Source: Streptomyces iakyrus (GTDB taxonomy: Bacteria > Actinomycetota > Actinomycetes > Streptomycetales > Streptomycetaceae). From it: 64,000 nucleotides of DNA. Below, piece by piece: positions 8,618-17,051 of this stretch (its first letter is position 1; every line of letters begins with the position of its first letter). The DNA lies in NCBI RefSeq assembly GCF_000717055.1, contig NZ_JNXI01000037.1:70500-134499 (forward strand), written 5' to 3'. The position numbers were made by a program, and so were the translations under genes. The notes beneath the pieces are model-generated. The model made no database searches. It had not been told where the DNA came from and saw nothing but the letters and a program-made list of their open reading frames with translations.

Positions 8618-9237
8618 GCCGGGCCTCCCATCGGCGACGGGCTCACCTGGGCGAGGGCCGCGCGCAGTTCGGCGCGGGCGCGCATCGCCCGGGACTTGAC
8701 GGTGCCCTCGGGTATACCGAGGAGCCGGGCGGTTTCGCGGGTGGTCAGCCCGTCGACCACCGTGGCGCGCAGCACTTCGCGCAGCTCGGGCGAGATCCTG
8801 TCGAGGGCGGTGCCCACGTCGCCGTACTCCAGCCCCGCCAGCACCCGGTCCTCCGCGGACGGCGCGGACGCCGTCGGCCGGCAGTCGTCCCCCGCCTCCT
8901 CCATCGGCGCCGTCCGCAGCCGCGCGGTCCGCTGCTGCACCCGCCAGGCGTCGACCAGGCGGCGCGCGGCGATCGTCCACAGCCAGCCGCCGGCGTCCTC
9001 GCCGCGGTGCGCGTCCGCGGACCGCCACACCGTGACGAATGTGTCTTGCAGCACCTCGCGCACGACCTCCGGATCGGCGCAGCGCCGGGTCAGCCGCGCG
9101 TACAGCCATCCCGCGTGCCGGTCGTACAGCGCGGCCATCGCCGCCGAGTCCCCGCCCGCGACCGCCCGTAGCAGCGCCGCGTCCGAGTCCCCCTCGTCCG
9201 TCTCCCGGTGGCCCCCCATGGGGCGGAACAGTCTCAC
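8614..9237 (-). CDS. ECF RNA polymerase sigma factor
   Basis: Sigma-70 family, ECF subgroup, 207 residues. Region 2 (about residues 25-95) has LYDRHAGWLYARL and LQDTFVTVWRSADAHRG. Region 4 (about 140-195) has PELREVLRATVVDGLTTRE and the helix-turn-helix ending IPEGTVKSRAMRARAEL. The GTG at 9237 is used; an in-frame ATG at 9219 would remove six residues. It is the first gene of a five-gene operon with an overlapping anti-sigma gene, so it probably controls the ABC exporter encoded behind it and its own operon. The promoter must lie in the 33-bp gap or inside the 3' end of the GH84 gene upstream. Confidence 0.9.
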   Translation of the reverse strand: MRLFRPMGGHRETDEGDSDAALLRAVAGGDSAAMAALYDRHAGWLYARLTRRCADPEVVREVLQDTFVTVWRSADAHRGEDAGGWLWTIAARRLVDAWRVQQRTARLRTAPMEEAGDDCRPTASAPSAEDRVLAGLEYGDVGTALDRISPELREVLRATVVDGLTTRETARLLGIPEGTVKSRAMRARAELRAALAQVSPSPMGGPA

Positions 9238-9270
9238 ACCCCGTCTATCGACGGCCTCGGTGGCGCCGGT

Positions 9271-12123
9271 TCACGGCGCGACGGCGTACGCCTCCGCCGA
9301 CCACAGCGAATACCCGTAGGGGGTGGCCCGCTTGTCCCCCTGCACGCGCACGAAGCGCACGTCCCTCTCGTCCATGCGGATGTCCTCGCGGCCGCCCCGG
9401 CTGTCCCCGACCGTGGCGGCGGTGCGCCAGCGGCGGCCGTCCGGGGACACCTGGACGCGGTAGGCCGAGGGGTGGGCGTCCTGCCAGTGCAGCGCGACCC
9501 GGCCGAGCCGCGCCGGGCGGGCCAGCTCGACCTGCCACCACGCGCCGTCCTCGGCCGGGGACGACCAGCGGGTCTCCGGGTCGCCGTCGTTCGCCGCCCG
9601 CGCGGGGAAGTCGGGCGTCTCGTCGCCCGAGGAGCGAGCGGTGCCGGAGCGGGCGAGGTCGGGGCCGCCGGTGGGCGGGACGGCCCGCACGGCGAGGGTG
9701 CGGTCCGCCCCCGCGAACCCGAGCCGGACGTCGTGGGACCGCATCGGGGTGCCGCGTTCCACGGTCACCTCGACCGGGACCTCCACCGTCGTGCCGCGCC
9801 GCACGGTCAGCTCGCCCTCCGGCACCCGGACCCGGACGCCCTCGGGTGCCTTCGCCGTGAGCCGGCCGCGGGTGTCGGCGGGGCGCAGCGACCCGAGCCG
9901 CGCGGTCAGCCGCTCGGTCCGGCCGGTCTCGACGTCCGCCCGGTCCCGGGGCAGGCCGAGGGAGACGGCGGGCGCGTCGGTGAACCAGGGGATGAGGTGG
10001 CGGACGTGGGAGGGGGCGGCTCCGGTGATCCGCAGGGCGTCGGCCCGGGCCCCGAGCCGCACCTCGGTCGCCCCGGACCCGTCCAGCCGGCCCGCCTCCC
10101 GCCAGCCCCGCCCCGGCACGTGCACCTCGACCCCGCCCTCGGTGCCCGGCTCGGTCAGGGCCGTCACGGCGCTCAGCGCCCGGGGCCGCGGGAGGCGGAG
10201 GGTGCGGCCGTCGCCGGGGTTGCGGGGCGGCTCGTGGTCGATACCCGACCAGGCCGTGTACGACTTCTGCGCCCGCTGGAGGAAGGGGTCCAGGACGTCC
10301 TTGCCGACCTGGACCGGCGCCGACTCCAGCCGGGCCCGCAGCACACCGACCCTGCGGTACGCCGCCCAGGCCGCCGCCGCGTCCCCGGAGCGCTGGGCGT
10401 CCAGCATGCCGAGCGCGGCCGTGCCCGCCTCGCCGTAGTCCGCCAGCTGCTCGGACCAGGGGCCCACCTCGGAGCCGAGGGCGGTGCCGGCCAGCCGCCG
10501 GGGCAGCTCGCGCAGCACGGTGAAGGCCTCGCGCAGCCGCCGCGCCGCGTCACCGCCGGTGTCCGCGCCGCCGGCCGTGCGGGACCGCCAGTACGCCTCG
10601 GTCAGCGGCCGCAGATACGCCGACTCCTCGTCGCCCAGGACCGACGAGGCGTCGTTGCCGGCGAGCGCGGCCAGGGCCTGCTCCCGGCGCCGGTCCCCGC
10701 CCGCGAGGTCGGCGATCGCGGCGCGCCAGGACTCCCCGGGGCGGTACGCGCGCGGGTTCCAGGCGTAGTCAGCGGCGGTGAACAGCGGGATGCGGGACGC
10801 CTCCGGCTGCTGCATCGCGTTGGCGAGCAGGGCGGCCGAACCGGTCGCGACGGCCGGCTCACGGCCCTGGTAGGGGCCGAGGAAGATGCGGCCGGGGGCG
10901 TAGTCGTTGACCGGGTAGTTGTCCATGGTGACGAGCGGGTGCCCGAAGGCCCTGCGCGCGTCGGCCAGTTCGCGGCCCGTGATGGTGCGGGGCACCACCC
11001 CGACACCCGTCCACGCCACCTCGACGCCCGCGGCCAGCTCGCTCGCCAGCGCCCGCCGGTAGTCGGTCGCGCCGTCCTCGTAGTACTCGGTCGGCATCAG
11101 GGACAGGCGCGCGGCGCCGGGGTGCCGCTGCGCCAGGTGCCGGGCCACCGCGTTCGCCACCCGGGCCTGCGCCCGCGCCGCCGCCTCGGGGCCGGAGCCG
11201 AACCGGTCGCCGTCCGCCCCGCAGTGCCACTCGCTGTAGCTGACGTCCTGGAACTGGAGCTGGAACGCCCGGAAGCCCAGCGCCCACATCGCGTCCAGCT
11301 TGCGCGTCAGCGCCCGTACGTCGTCGTCCGACGCGAAGCACATCGCCTGGCCCGGGGCCACCGCCCAGCCGAGCGTGACGTGGTTGCGGCGCGCCCGCTC
11401 GGCCAGCTCCCGGAACCCGGCCCGCTGCCGCGCCGGGTAGGGCTCACGCCAGCGAGCCTGCCGGTAGAGGTCGTCGCCGGGGGCGTACAGGTAGCGGTTC
11501 TGCTTGGTGCGGCCCATGAAGTCCAGCTGGGCCAGCCGCTGCCGGTGCGTCCAGGCGGTGCCGTAGAAGCCCTCGGTGATGCCGCGTACGGCGGTGCCGG
11601 GCCAGTCGCGGACGACGGCCGACGCGATCGTACTGTCGGGGCGCAGGAGCTGTCGCAGCGTCTGCACGGCGTGGAAGAGGCCGTCCTCGCCGGTGCCGGT
11701 GAGGGAGACGCCGTCCGCGCCCACGGACAGTTCGTATCCGCCGGCGGGGAGGGCGTGCCGGTCGCCCGGGCGGACGGGTTCCGTACGGGCGCGCACGACC
11801 AGGGCGCCCGGCCCGGGCGTGTCCGTGATCCGGCGCGCCCCGGCCTGGCGCAGCAGCTCCCGCAGGGCTGCGACGACATGGGGGTCCGCATCCGGCCCGG
11901 TGATCAGGGCGACCTCGTCCGGCACCGTCACCGGGGCGCCGTTCGAGCGCAGTGACTGCGGGCGCGGCCAGACGGAGAGGTCCGGTCCGGCTGTGTCGGG
12001 GGCCGTCCTGGCGGTCGCAGCGGGGCCGGGCGGAGCCGACATCGCGGCGGGCGGGGCCGCGAGGCTCCCGGCGACGACGGCGACCGCGAGGGCCGCGGCC
12101 CGCTTCCCACGCCGCAGTCCCAC
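9271..12123 (-). CDS. Secreted GH84-like beta-N-acetylglucosaminidase/hyaluronidase with C-terminal CBM32
   Basis: A 950-residue exported protein. It has a Sec signal (about residues 1-30), a GH20b-like beta/alpha domain (about 45-180), a GH84 catalytic barrel starting near VRGITEGFYGTAWTHRQR, a helical region, and a C-terminal F5/8 type C (CBM32) domain in the last 130 residues. GH84 enzymes cleave beta-linked N-acetylglucosamine by substrate-assisted catalysis with two adjacent Asp residues. Here the pair reads Gln292-Asp293 (FQLQFQDVS), so the polarising Asp is replaced. The GTG at 12123 has GGAGGGGG just upstream; the much longer open frame continuing to 14703 is antisense to malQ and rejected. 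Its place near a glucosamine-oligosaccharide importer fits amino-sugar scavenging. Confidence 0.88.
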   Translation of the reverse strand: MGLRRGKRAAALAVAVVAGSLAAPPAAMSAPPGPAATARTAPDTAGPDLSVWPRPQSLRSNGAPVTVPDEVALITGPDADPHVVAALRELLRQAGARRITDTPGPGALVVRARTEPVRPGDRHALPAGGYELSVGADGVSLTGTGEDGLFHAVQTLRQLLRPDSTIASAVVRDWPGTAVRGITEGFYGTAWTHRQRLAQLDFMGRTKQNRYLYAPGDDLYRQARWREPYPARQRAGFRELAERARRNHVTLGWAVAPGQAMCFASDDDVRALTRKLDAMWALGFRAFQLQFQDVSYSEWHCGADGDRFGSGPEAAARAQARVANAVARHLAQRHPGAARLSLMPTEYYEDGATDYRRALASELAAGVEVAWTGVGVVPRTITGRELADARRAFGHPLVTMDNYPVNDYAPGRIFLGPYQGREPAVATGSAALLANAMQQPEASRIPLFTAADYAWNPRAYRPGESWRAAIADLAGGDRRREQALAALAGNDASSVLGDEESAYLRPLTEAYWRSRTAGGADTGGDAARRLREAFTVLRELPRRLAGTALGSEVGPWSEQLADYGEAGTAALGMLDAQRSGDAAAAWAAYRRVGVLRARLESAPVQVGKDVLDPFLQRAQKSYTAWSGIDHEPPRNPGDGRTLRLPRPRALSAVTALTEPGTEGGVEVHVPGRGWREAGRLDGSGATEVRLGARADALRITGAAPSHVRHLIPWFTDAPAVSLGLPRDRADVETGRTERLTARLGSLRPADTRGRLTAKAPEGVRVRVPEGELTVRRGTTVEVPVEVTVERGTPMRSHDVRLGFAGADRTLAVRAVPPTGGPDLARSGTARSSGDETPDFPARAANDGDPETRWSSPAEDGAWWQVELARPARLGRVALHWQDAHPSAYRVQVSPDGRRWRTAATVGDSRGGREDIRMDERDVRFVRVQGDKRATPYGYSLWSAEAYAVAP

Positions 12124-12158
12124 AGGCCCCCTCCAGATGCGTTCCGACCGGCACGACG

Positions 12159-12188
12159 AGCCCACCACCCGCCCGGTGACGGTGTCAA
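12159..12188 (-). promoter_or_regulatory. Candidate promoter of the GH84 gene
   Basis: TTGACA (12183-12188, minus strand) is followed after 18 bases by TGGGCT (12159-12164), about 36 bases before the GTG. The -35 is perfect, the -10 poor. Confidence 0.35.
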
Positions 12189-12348
12189 CGAGAGTGGCCA
12201 TTGTGGGGGAAATGCCGGAATCTGGAGTATGTGGAGGGGAGTGGGATGTGAGCAAAGGCACGATGTTCGGCCCGGGGCGTCTGCCTTCGCCTCGACTGGG
12301 TAGGGCTGCGATGACCCGTTGAAAGCCGTACCCGACAAGGAGGCCCCC

Positions 12349-12606
12349 GTGGCTGCGATGACTTTCCTTCCGCTCCCGGCCCCGTCCAAACCCGTGGCGG
12401 ACCAGTCCGCCGACCTCGACGACCCCCACCATGCCGACCCCCGCTACTGCGTTTTCAGCTCCGAGAGCACCCACACCGAACTGCCGCTGACCAGCGAGCC
12501 CCCGCTGCCCGACGCCGAGCCCCTCACCAGTGAGCCGCCGCTCGCCGAAGCCGCTCCCCTGACCAGCGAGCCCCCGGCCTTCGTCCCGGACCTCACGAGG
12601 ATGTAG
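12349..12606 (+). CDS. Small repeat protein (three PLTSEPP repeats), unknown function
   Basis: An 85-residue protein with no family I recognise. The GTG at 12349 has AAGGAGG 5 bases upstream, a much better start than the upstream ATG at 12319. The C-terminal half contains PLTSEPP three times separated by 5-7 acidic or alanine-rich residues; the N-terminal half is hydrophilic with one cysteine (RYCVFSSEST). There is no signal peptide or membrane helix. Its stop codon directly abuts the malQ start, so it is probably the first gene of the malQ transcript. Confidence 0.65.
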   Translation: MAAMTFLPLPAPSKPVADQSADLDDPHHADPRYCVFSSESTHTELPLTSEPPLPDAEPLTSEPPLAEAAPLTSEPPAFVPDLTRM

Positions 12607-14727
12607 ATGACCGCACCCCGGCCGGCCGACCCGCCCTCCGAGGACCTGTCCCGCCTCGCCGCTCTGCACGGCGTCGCCACCTCCTACAGCCCGTCCCCGG
12701 ACCGCTCGGTCGCGGCCTCGGCCACCGCGGTCACCCTGGCCCTGGCCGCCCTCGGCGTGGACGCGAGCACGCCCGGCGCCGTACGCGCCGCGCTCGCGGC
12801 CCGCGAGGGGGAACTGGGCGAACGGCTGCTGCCCCCGACCGTCGTCGGCTGGAGCGGCAGCCCCCCGGCCGCCCTGGCCGCGCTTCCCGGAGGAACCCGG
12901 CTGCGGATCGACACCGAGCAGGGCGAGAGCCGCGCCTCGGCGGACGGGCTCCCGCCCGGCGTCCACCGGCTGACCGCGACCACCCCCGACGGCCGCACCG
13001 CCACCGCCCACCTGATCGTCGCACCGCCCCGCCTGCCCGCCCCCGCCGGACGCTCCTACGGACTCCTCGTCCAGCTCTACTCGCTGCTGTCCCGCCGCTC
13101 CTGGGGCATGGGGGACCTCGGTGACCTCGCCGAGCTGGCCGGGTGGGCCGGACGGTCGCTCGGCGCCGGATTCGTCCAGGTCAACCCGCTGCACGCGGCC
13201 GTTCCCGGAGCCCCCACCGACCCCTCTCCGTACCGCCCCTCCTCGCGCCGCTTCCCCGACCCCGTACACCTGCGCATCGAGGACGTCCCGGAAGCCGCGT
13301 ACGTCGAGGATCCCGGACGCCTGCGCGCCCTGCTGGAGAGATCCGGACGGCTGCGCGAAGCGGTGCTGCACCAGGGCGCGTTGATCGACCGGGACGCCGT
13401 GTGGGAGCTCAAGCGGGAGGCACTGGAGCTGCTCGGCGAGGTCCCGCTCGGCCCCGGCCGGCGCGCCGCCTACTGCGACTTCCTCGCCGGGCAGGGCCAG
13501 GCCCTGGAGGACCACGCCACCTGGTGCGCGCTCGCCGAGGTGCACGGCTCCGACTGGCACCGCTGGCCGACCGGCCTGCGCGACCCGCGCTCGGCCGAGA
13601 CGGCCCGGGCCCGCAACGGCCTCATGGACCGGGTCGACTTCTGGTCCCGGCTCGCCTGGCTCACCGACACCCAGCTGACCGCCGCGCAGCGCGCCGGGCG
13701 CGAGGCCGGGATGCCGGTCGGGATCGTGCACGACCTCGCCGTCGGCGTCCACCCCGGCGGCGCCGACGCCTGGGCACAGCAGGAGTACTTCGCCGCCGGC
13801 ATGTCCGTGGGCGCCCCGCCGGACGCCTTCAACGCCCGCGGCCAGGACTGGGGCCTGCCGCCCTGGCGGCCCGACCGCCTGGCCGCGTCCGGCTACGCCC
13901 CGTTCCGCGAGCTGCTGCGCGCCCTGTTCCGCTACGCCGGAGCGCTGCGCATCGACCACGTCATGGGCCTGTTCCGCCTCTGGTGGGTCCCGCAGGGCCA
14001 CCCGCCCACCGAGGGCACCTACGTCCGCTACGACGCCGAGGCCATGCTCGCCGTCCTCGTCCTTGAGGCCTCCCGGGCCGGGGCACTGGTGATCGGCGAG
14101 GACCTCGGCACCGTCGAACCGGGGGTGCGCGAGGCCCTGCGCGAGCGCGGGGTGCTCGGCACGTCCGTGCTCTGGTTCGAACGCGACTGGGACGGCGACG
14201 GCCGCCCCCTGCCCCCCGACGGCTGGCGCGCCGACTGCCTGGCCACGGCCACCACCCACGACCTGCCCTCCACGGCCGCCCGTCTCACCGGCGAGCACGT
14301 CGAACTGCGCGACAGCCTGGGTCTGCTGACCAGGCCCCTGGAGGAGGAGCGCGCCGAGGCCGCCGCCGACGTGGGGGAGTGGCTGTCCGCGCTCTCCCGG
14401 CTCGGCCTGCTGCACGGCACGGGCGGCGGTGGCGACCCGTCGTCGGAGGAGGCCCAGATCCAGGCCGTCCACCGCTTCCTGCTGCGCACCCCGGCCCGCA
14501 TGGTCGGCGTCTGGCTCCCGGACGGCGTCGGCGACCGCCGCCCGCAGAACCTGCCCGGCACCTGGGACCAGTACCCGAACTGGCGCCTGCCGATCGCGGA
14601 CGCGCAGGGGCGTCCGGTGACGCTGGAGGACCTGGCGGCCTCGCCGCGGCTGCGCGCGCTGATGGAGGTGCTCAGGGGCGACGGGCACGAGGCCGGGGAG
14701 CACGAGGCCGGGGAGGGTGGGCCGTGA
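12607..14727 (+). CDS. malQ: 4-alpha-glucanotransferase (amylomaltase)
   Basis: GH77 enzyme of 706 residues that transfers alpha-1,4-glucan segments between maltodextrins; cytoplasmic. An N-terminal extension of about 150 residues precedes the barrel. Catalytic residues are visible: nucleophile Asp450 (LRIDHVMG), acid/base Glu498 (VIGEDLGT) and transition-state Asp552 (TTHDLPS). The 250s-type loop WGMGDLGDL and the acceptor-site aromatic residues are present. The length is typical of the actinobacterial long form. The ATG follows the stop of the small upstream gene without a gap. Confidence 0.95.
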   Translation: MTAPRPADPPSEDLSRLAALHGVATSYSPSPDRSVAASATAVTLALAALGVDASTPGAVRAALAAREGELGERLLPPTVVGWSGSPPAALAALPGGTRLRIDTEQGESRASADGLPPGVHRLTATTPDGRTATAHLIVAPPRLPAPAGRSYGLLVQLYSLLSRRSWGMGDLGDLAELAGWAGRSLGAGFVQVNPLHAAVPGAPTDPSPYRPSSRRFPDPVHLRIEDVPEAAYVEDPGRLRALLERSGRLREAVLHQGALIDRDAVWELKREALELLGEVPLGPGRRAAYCDFLAGQGQALEDHATWCALAEVHGSDWHRWPTGLRDPRSAETARARNGLMDRVDFWSRLAWLTDTQLTAAQRAGREAGMPVGIVHDLAVGVHPGGADAWAQQEYFAAGMSVGAPPDAFNARGQDWGLPPWRPDRLAASGYAPFRELLRALFRYAGALRIDHVMGLFRLWWVPQGHPPTEGTYVRYDAEAMLAVLVLEASRAGALVIGEDLGTVEPGVREALRERGVLGTSVLWFERDWDGDGRPLPPDGWRADCLATATTHDLPSTAARLTGEHVELRDSLGLLTRPLEEERAEAAADVGEWLSALSRLGLLHGTGGGGDPSSEEAQIQAVHRFLLRTPARMVGVWLPDGVGDRRPQNLPGTWDQYPNWRLPIADAQGRPVTLEDLAASPRLRALMEVLRGDGHEAGEHEAGEGGP

Positions 14728-14790
14728 GGCGAGGGCCTCTTACGGCACCCCGGGCGCGCGGCCCCGGTCGGCGTTGGATATTTTGACACC

Positions 14791-15078
14791 GTGGACAAGA
14801 AGAACGCCCTGCGCGCCGGCGCCCTGGCAGCCGGTACGACGCTGATGATGCTGCTCATGTCGTCCCCCGCGAGCGCGCTGACCCGCGACGACGGTGACGA
14901 CCCCGGCCCGGGCCTGAGCGTCATCGAGACGCTGGGCCTCTTCGTCGTGGCCCCGATCGCGCTGTACCTGGTCATCCACGCACTGGTGGTGATCGGCGAC
15001 AAGTCGCACAAGAAGAAGGACCCGACCAGCTCCAACATCGCCACCAAGGCCGAGGCGAAGAGCGAAGTCAAGGCCTGA
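14791..15078 (+). CDS. Small conserved membrane protein
   Basis: A 95-residue protein. An N-terminal signal-like helix (about 8-30, ending SSPASA) is followed by an acidic spacer, a second hydrophobic helix (about 44-68, GLFVVAPIALYLVIHALVV) and a Lys-rich tail (KSHKKKDP...KAEAKSEVKA). It resembles a widespread Streptomyces protein of unknown function. GTG start at 14791, 63 bases after malQ. Confidence 0.75.
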   Translation: MDKKNALRAGALAAGTTLMMLLMSSPASALTRDDGDDPGPGLSVIETLGLFVVAPIALYLVIHALVVIGDKSHKKKDPTSSNIATKAEAKSEVKA

Positions 15079-15093
15079 TCCGCTTTCCTCTTC

Positions 15094-15128
15094 GAGGGCG
15101 CCGTTGCGACATCCGCGACGGCGCCCTC
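15094..15128. terminator. Bidirectional terminator
   Basis: Perfect 11-bp stem GAGGGCGCCGT / ACGGCGCCCTC with a 13-base loop, between the convergent small membrane-protein and MarR genes. Confidence 0.8.
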
Positions 15129-15134
15129 GTCGCG

Positions 15135-15647
15135 TTAGCGCCGGTCCGCCCCGGCCAGCAGGTCCCGCAGCAGACCGGCCAGCTGCCCGGCCCGTTCCGC
15201 GCCCAGGGCGGACAGGGCCTCCGTCTGCACCGCGAGCCCCGCCCCGACCGCCTCGTCGACCAGCGCGAGGCCCTCATCGGTGAGCGTGACCTGCAACCCG
15301 CGCCGGTCGTGCGGGTCGGGGGAGCGGCGCAGCAGCCCCGCCCGCTCCAGCTTGTCCAGCCGTCCCGTCATGCCGCCGGTGGTGAGCATCAGCGTCGCGG
15401 AGAGGTGCCGGGGCGAGAGCGTAAAGGGCTCGCCGGAGCGGCGCAGGGTGGCCAGGACGTCGAACTCCCCGCGTGAGATGCCGAATTTCGCGTAGGCCTG
15501 GCCCACCCGCTCGCCGATCGCGTGCGAGAGCCGGTTGATCCGGCCGAAGACCTCCATGGCGGTGGTGTCGAGGTCGGGCCGGACCGTCGCCCACTGGCCG
15601 ATGATCGCGTCGACGGGGTCCTTGCGCTGCTCCGGGCGTTCGCTCAT
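15135..15647 (-). CDS. MarR-family transcriptional regulator
   Basis: A 170-residue MarR protein: winged helix with FGISRGEFDVLATLRRSG and the recognition helix LMLTTGGMTGRLDKLERAGLL, wing residues RSPDPHDRRG, and dimerisation helices at both ends. The ATG at 15647 gives a normal MarR N-terminus; the frame extends upstream to 15815 but runs through the operator and is not supported. It is divergent from an EamA exporter gene across a 106-bp gap with a clear dyad, so it probably represses that gene and itself. The ligand is unknown. Confidence 0.92.
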   Translation of the reverse strand: MSERPEQRKDPVDAIIGQWATVRPDLDTTAMEVFGRINRLSHAIGERVGQAYAKFGISRGEFDVLATLRRSGEPFTLSPRHLSATLMLTTGGMTGRLDKLERAGLLRRSPDPHDRRGLQVTLTDEGLALVDEAVGAGLAVQTEALSALGAERAGQLAGLLRDLLAGADRR

Positions 15648-15681
15648 GCCACGAGTATCGGCCGCCTCTCGGTGACCTGCA

Positions 15682-15726
15682 AGAAAGTAGCTTGACTGAG
15701 AGTTGCTTAGCGGTAAGCTACTTTCT
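15682..15726. promoter_or_regulatory. MarR operator between the divergent genes
   Basis: AGAAAGTAGCTT (15682-15693) and its exact reverse complement AAGCTACTTTCT (15715-15726) flank a third, degenerate half-site (AGTTGCTTA, 15702-15710). The arrangement overlaps the region where both promoters must lie. Confidence 0.75.
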
Positions 15727-15753
15727 GCCGACCTACTTCGAAGGGTGCTTCCC

Positions 15754-16689
15754 ATGGCCATTTCCCGACCGGCCCTCATCACCCTCACCGCCCTCGCGCC
15801 CGTCTCCTGGGGCACGACCTACGCGGTCACCACCCAGTTCCTCCCGCCCGACCGCCCCCTGTTCACCGCCCTGGTGCGCGCCCTGCCCGCCGGGCTGCTG
15901 CTGCTCACCCTCGCCCGGGTGCTGCCGCGCGGCGCCTGGTGGTGGAAGGCGGCCGTGCTCGGCGCGCTGAACATCGGCGCCTTCTTCCCGCTGCTGTTCC
16001 TCTCCGCGTACCGGCTGCCCGGCGGCCTCGCGGCGGTCGTCGGCTCGGCCGGGCCGCTGTTCGTGGCCGGCCTCTCGGTCCTGCTGCTCGGGCAGCGGCC
16101 GTCGGCGCGCACGCTGGTGACCGGGGCCGTGGCCGCGTTCGGCGTCAGCCTCGTCGTCCTGAAGGCGGCCGGGTCGCTGGACACGCTCGGTCTGCTGGCG
16201 GCCGTCGCCTCCACGGCGTCGATGTCGACCGGCACCGTGCTCACCCAGCGCTGGGGCCGCCCCGAGGGCGTCGGGCCGCTGGCCCTCACCGGCTGGCAGC
16301 TGACCGCCGGAGGCCTGCTGATCGCGCCGCTCGCCTTCCTGGTGGAAGGCGCGCCCCCGGCGCTGGACGGCCCGGCGCTCGGCGGCTACCTCTACCTCGC
16401 CGTCGCGAACACCGCCCTCGCGTACTGGCTGTGGTTCCGCGGCATCGGCCGCATGACCGCCACCCAGGTCACCTTCCTCGGCCCGCTCTCCCCGCTGACC
16501 GCGGCCGTCGTCGGCTGGGCGGCGCTCGGGCAGGCGCTGACGCCGGTGCAGCTGGTCGGCATGGGGCTGGCGTTCGGGGCGACGGTGGCGGGGCAGTTCG
16601 TCACCCGGCCGCCGCGAAAGCCCGGCCTGGCCGGGGGGAACGTCCGCGGTGGTGCGGTGGGGGTGCGGGGCGGGGTGTTGCGGCGGTAG
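15754..16689 (+). CDS. EamA/DMT-family transporter
   Basis: Drug/metabolite transporter of 311 residues with about ten membrane helices and two EamA repeats (APVSWGTTYAVTTQFLP at the start of the first, MSTGTVLTQRWGRP in the second). The family exports amino acids, metabolites or drugs. The ATG at 15754 gives MAISRPALIT; an upstream ATG at 15703 lies within the operator. The last 17 residues are Gly/Arg-rich and lie in DNA that is repeated downstream, so the true C-terminus may have been altered. Regulated by the divergent MarR gene, inferred. Confidence 0.9.
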   Translation: MAISRPALITLTALAPVSWGTTYAVTTQFLPPDRPLFTALVRALPAGLLLLTLARVLPRGAWWWKAAVLGALNIGAFFPLLFLSAYRLPGGLAAVVGSAGPLFVAGLSVLLLGQRPSARTLVTGAVAAFGVSLVVLKAAGSLDTLGLLAAVASTASMSTGTVLTQRWGRPEGVGPLALTGWQLTAGGLLIAPLAFLVEGAPPALDGPALGGYLYLAVANTALAYWLWFRGIGRMTATQVTFLGPLSPLTAAVVGWAALGQALTPVQLVGMGLAFGATVAGQFVTRPPRKPGLAGGNVRGGAVGVRGGVLRR

Positions 16690-16753
16690 GGGTGGGTGTC
16701 GCGCCGTATCAGCTCCTGGCCGGCGTCGTCCGGCTCTCGCGGCCGACCGGCGT

Positions 16754-16816
16754 GGCCGGGGGGAATGTCCGGGGTGCTGCGGTGGGGGTGCGGGGCGACG
16801 GGCGTTGCGGCGGTAG
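16754..16816 (+). repeat. Imperfect copy of the eamA 3' end
   Basis: Bases 16754-16816 repeat 16629-16689, the last 20 codons of eamA including the TAG stop, with a few substitutions and two extra bases. The copy is out of frame and non-coding. Confidence 0.75.
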
Positions 16817-16943
16817 CCGGGGGTCTCCGGCCGGAGTGGCCCCCGGGCCGGTCTCGCCCGGCCCTCGCGAATCCCCGGCCCGGAGGAGCGCTGCGGCGGT
16901 ACCGGTCGGCTCGACTGCCCATCGGCGGGCCGGCTACCGGTCG

Positions 16944-17007
16944 GCTCGCCCGCTCGCCCGCTCGCCCGCTCGCCCGCTCGCCCGCTCGCCCGCTCGCCCG
17001 CTCGCCC
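16944..17007. repeat. Eight tandem copies of GCTCGCCC
   Basis: Eight consecutive identical 8-bp units. Because 8 is not a multiple of 3, the array opens long spurious frames on both strands (Arg/Ala/Ser/Pro-rich). Confidence 0.9.
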
Positions 17008-17051
17008 GTAGGCCGGGGTGGGTGGGGTCGGCCGGAGCCGCTCTCGGGTCG

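Noticed and set aside
12124..12348. Possible DasR (dre) site upstream of the GH84 gene
   Set aside because: No sequence close to the dre consensus (TGGTCTAGACCA core) is present; AGTGGCCATT is too short and poorly matched.
9271..14703. A single open frame of 1810 codons on the minus strand
   Set aside because: Only 9271-12123 is coding (signal peptide, good start, GH84 domains). The rest is antisense to malQ and reflects high GC.
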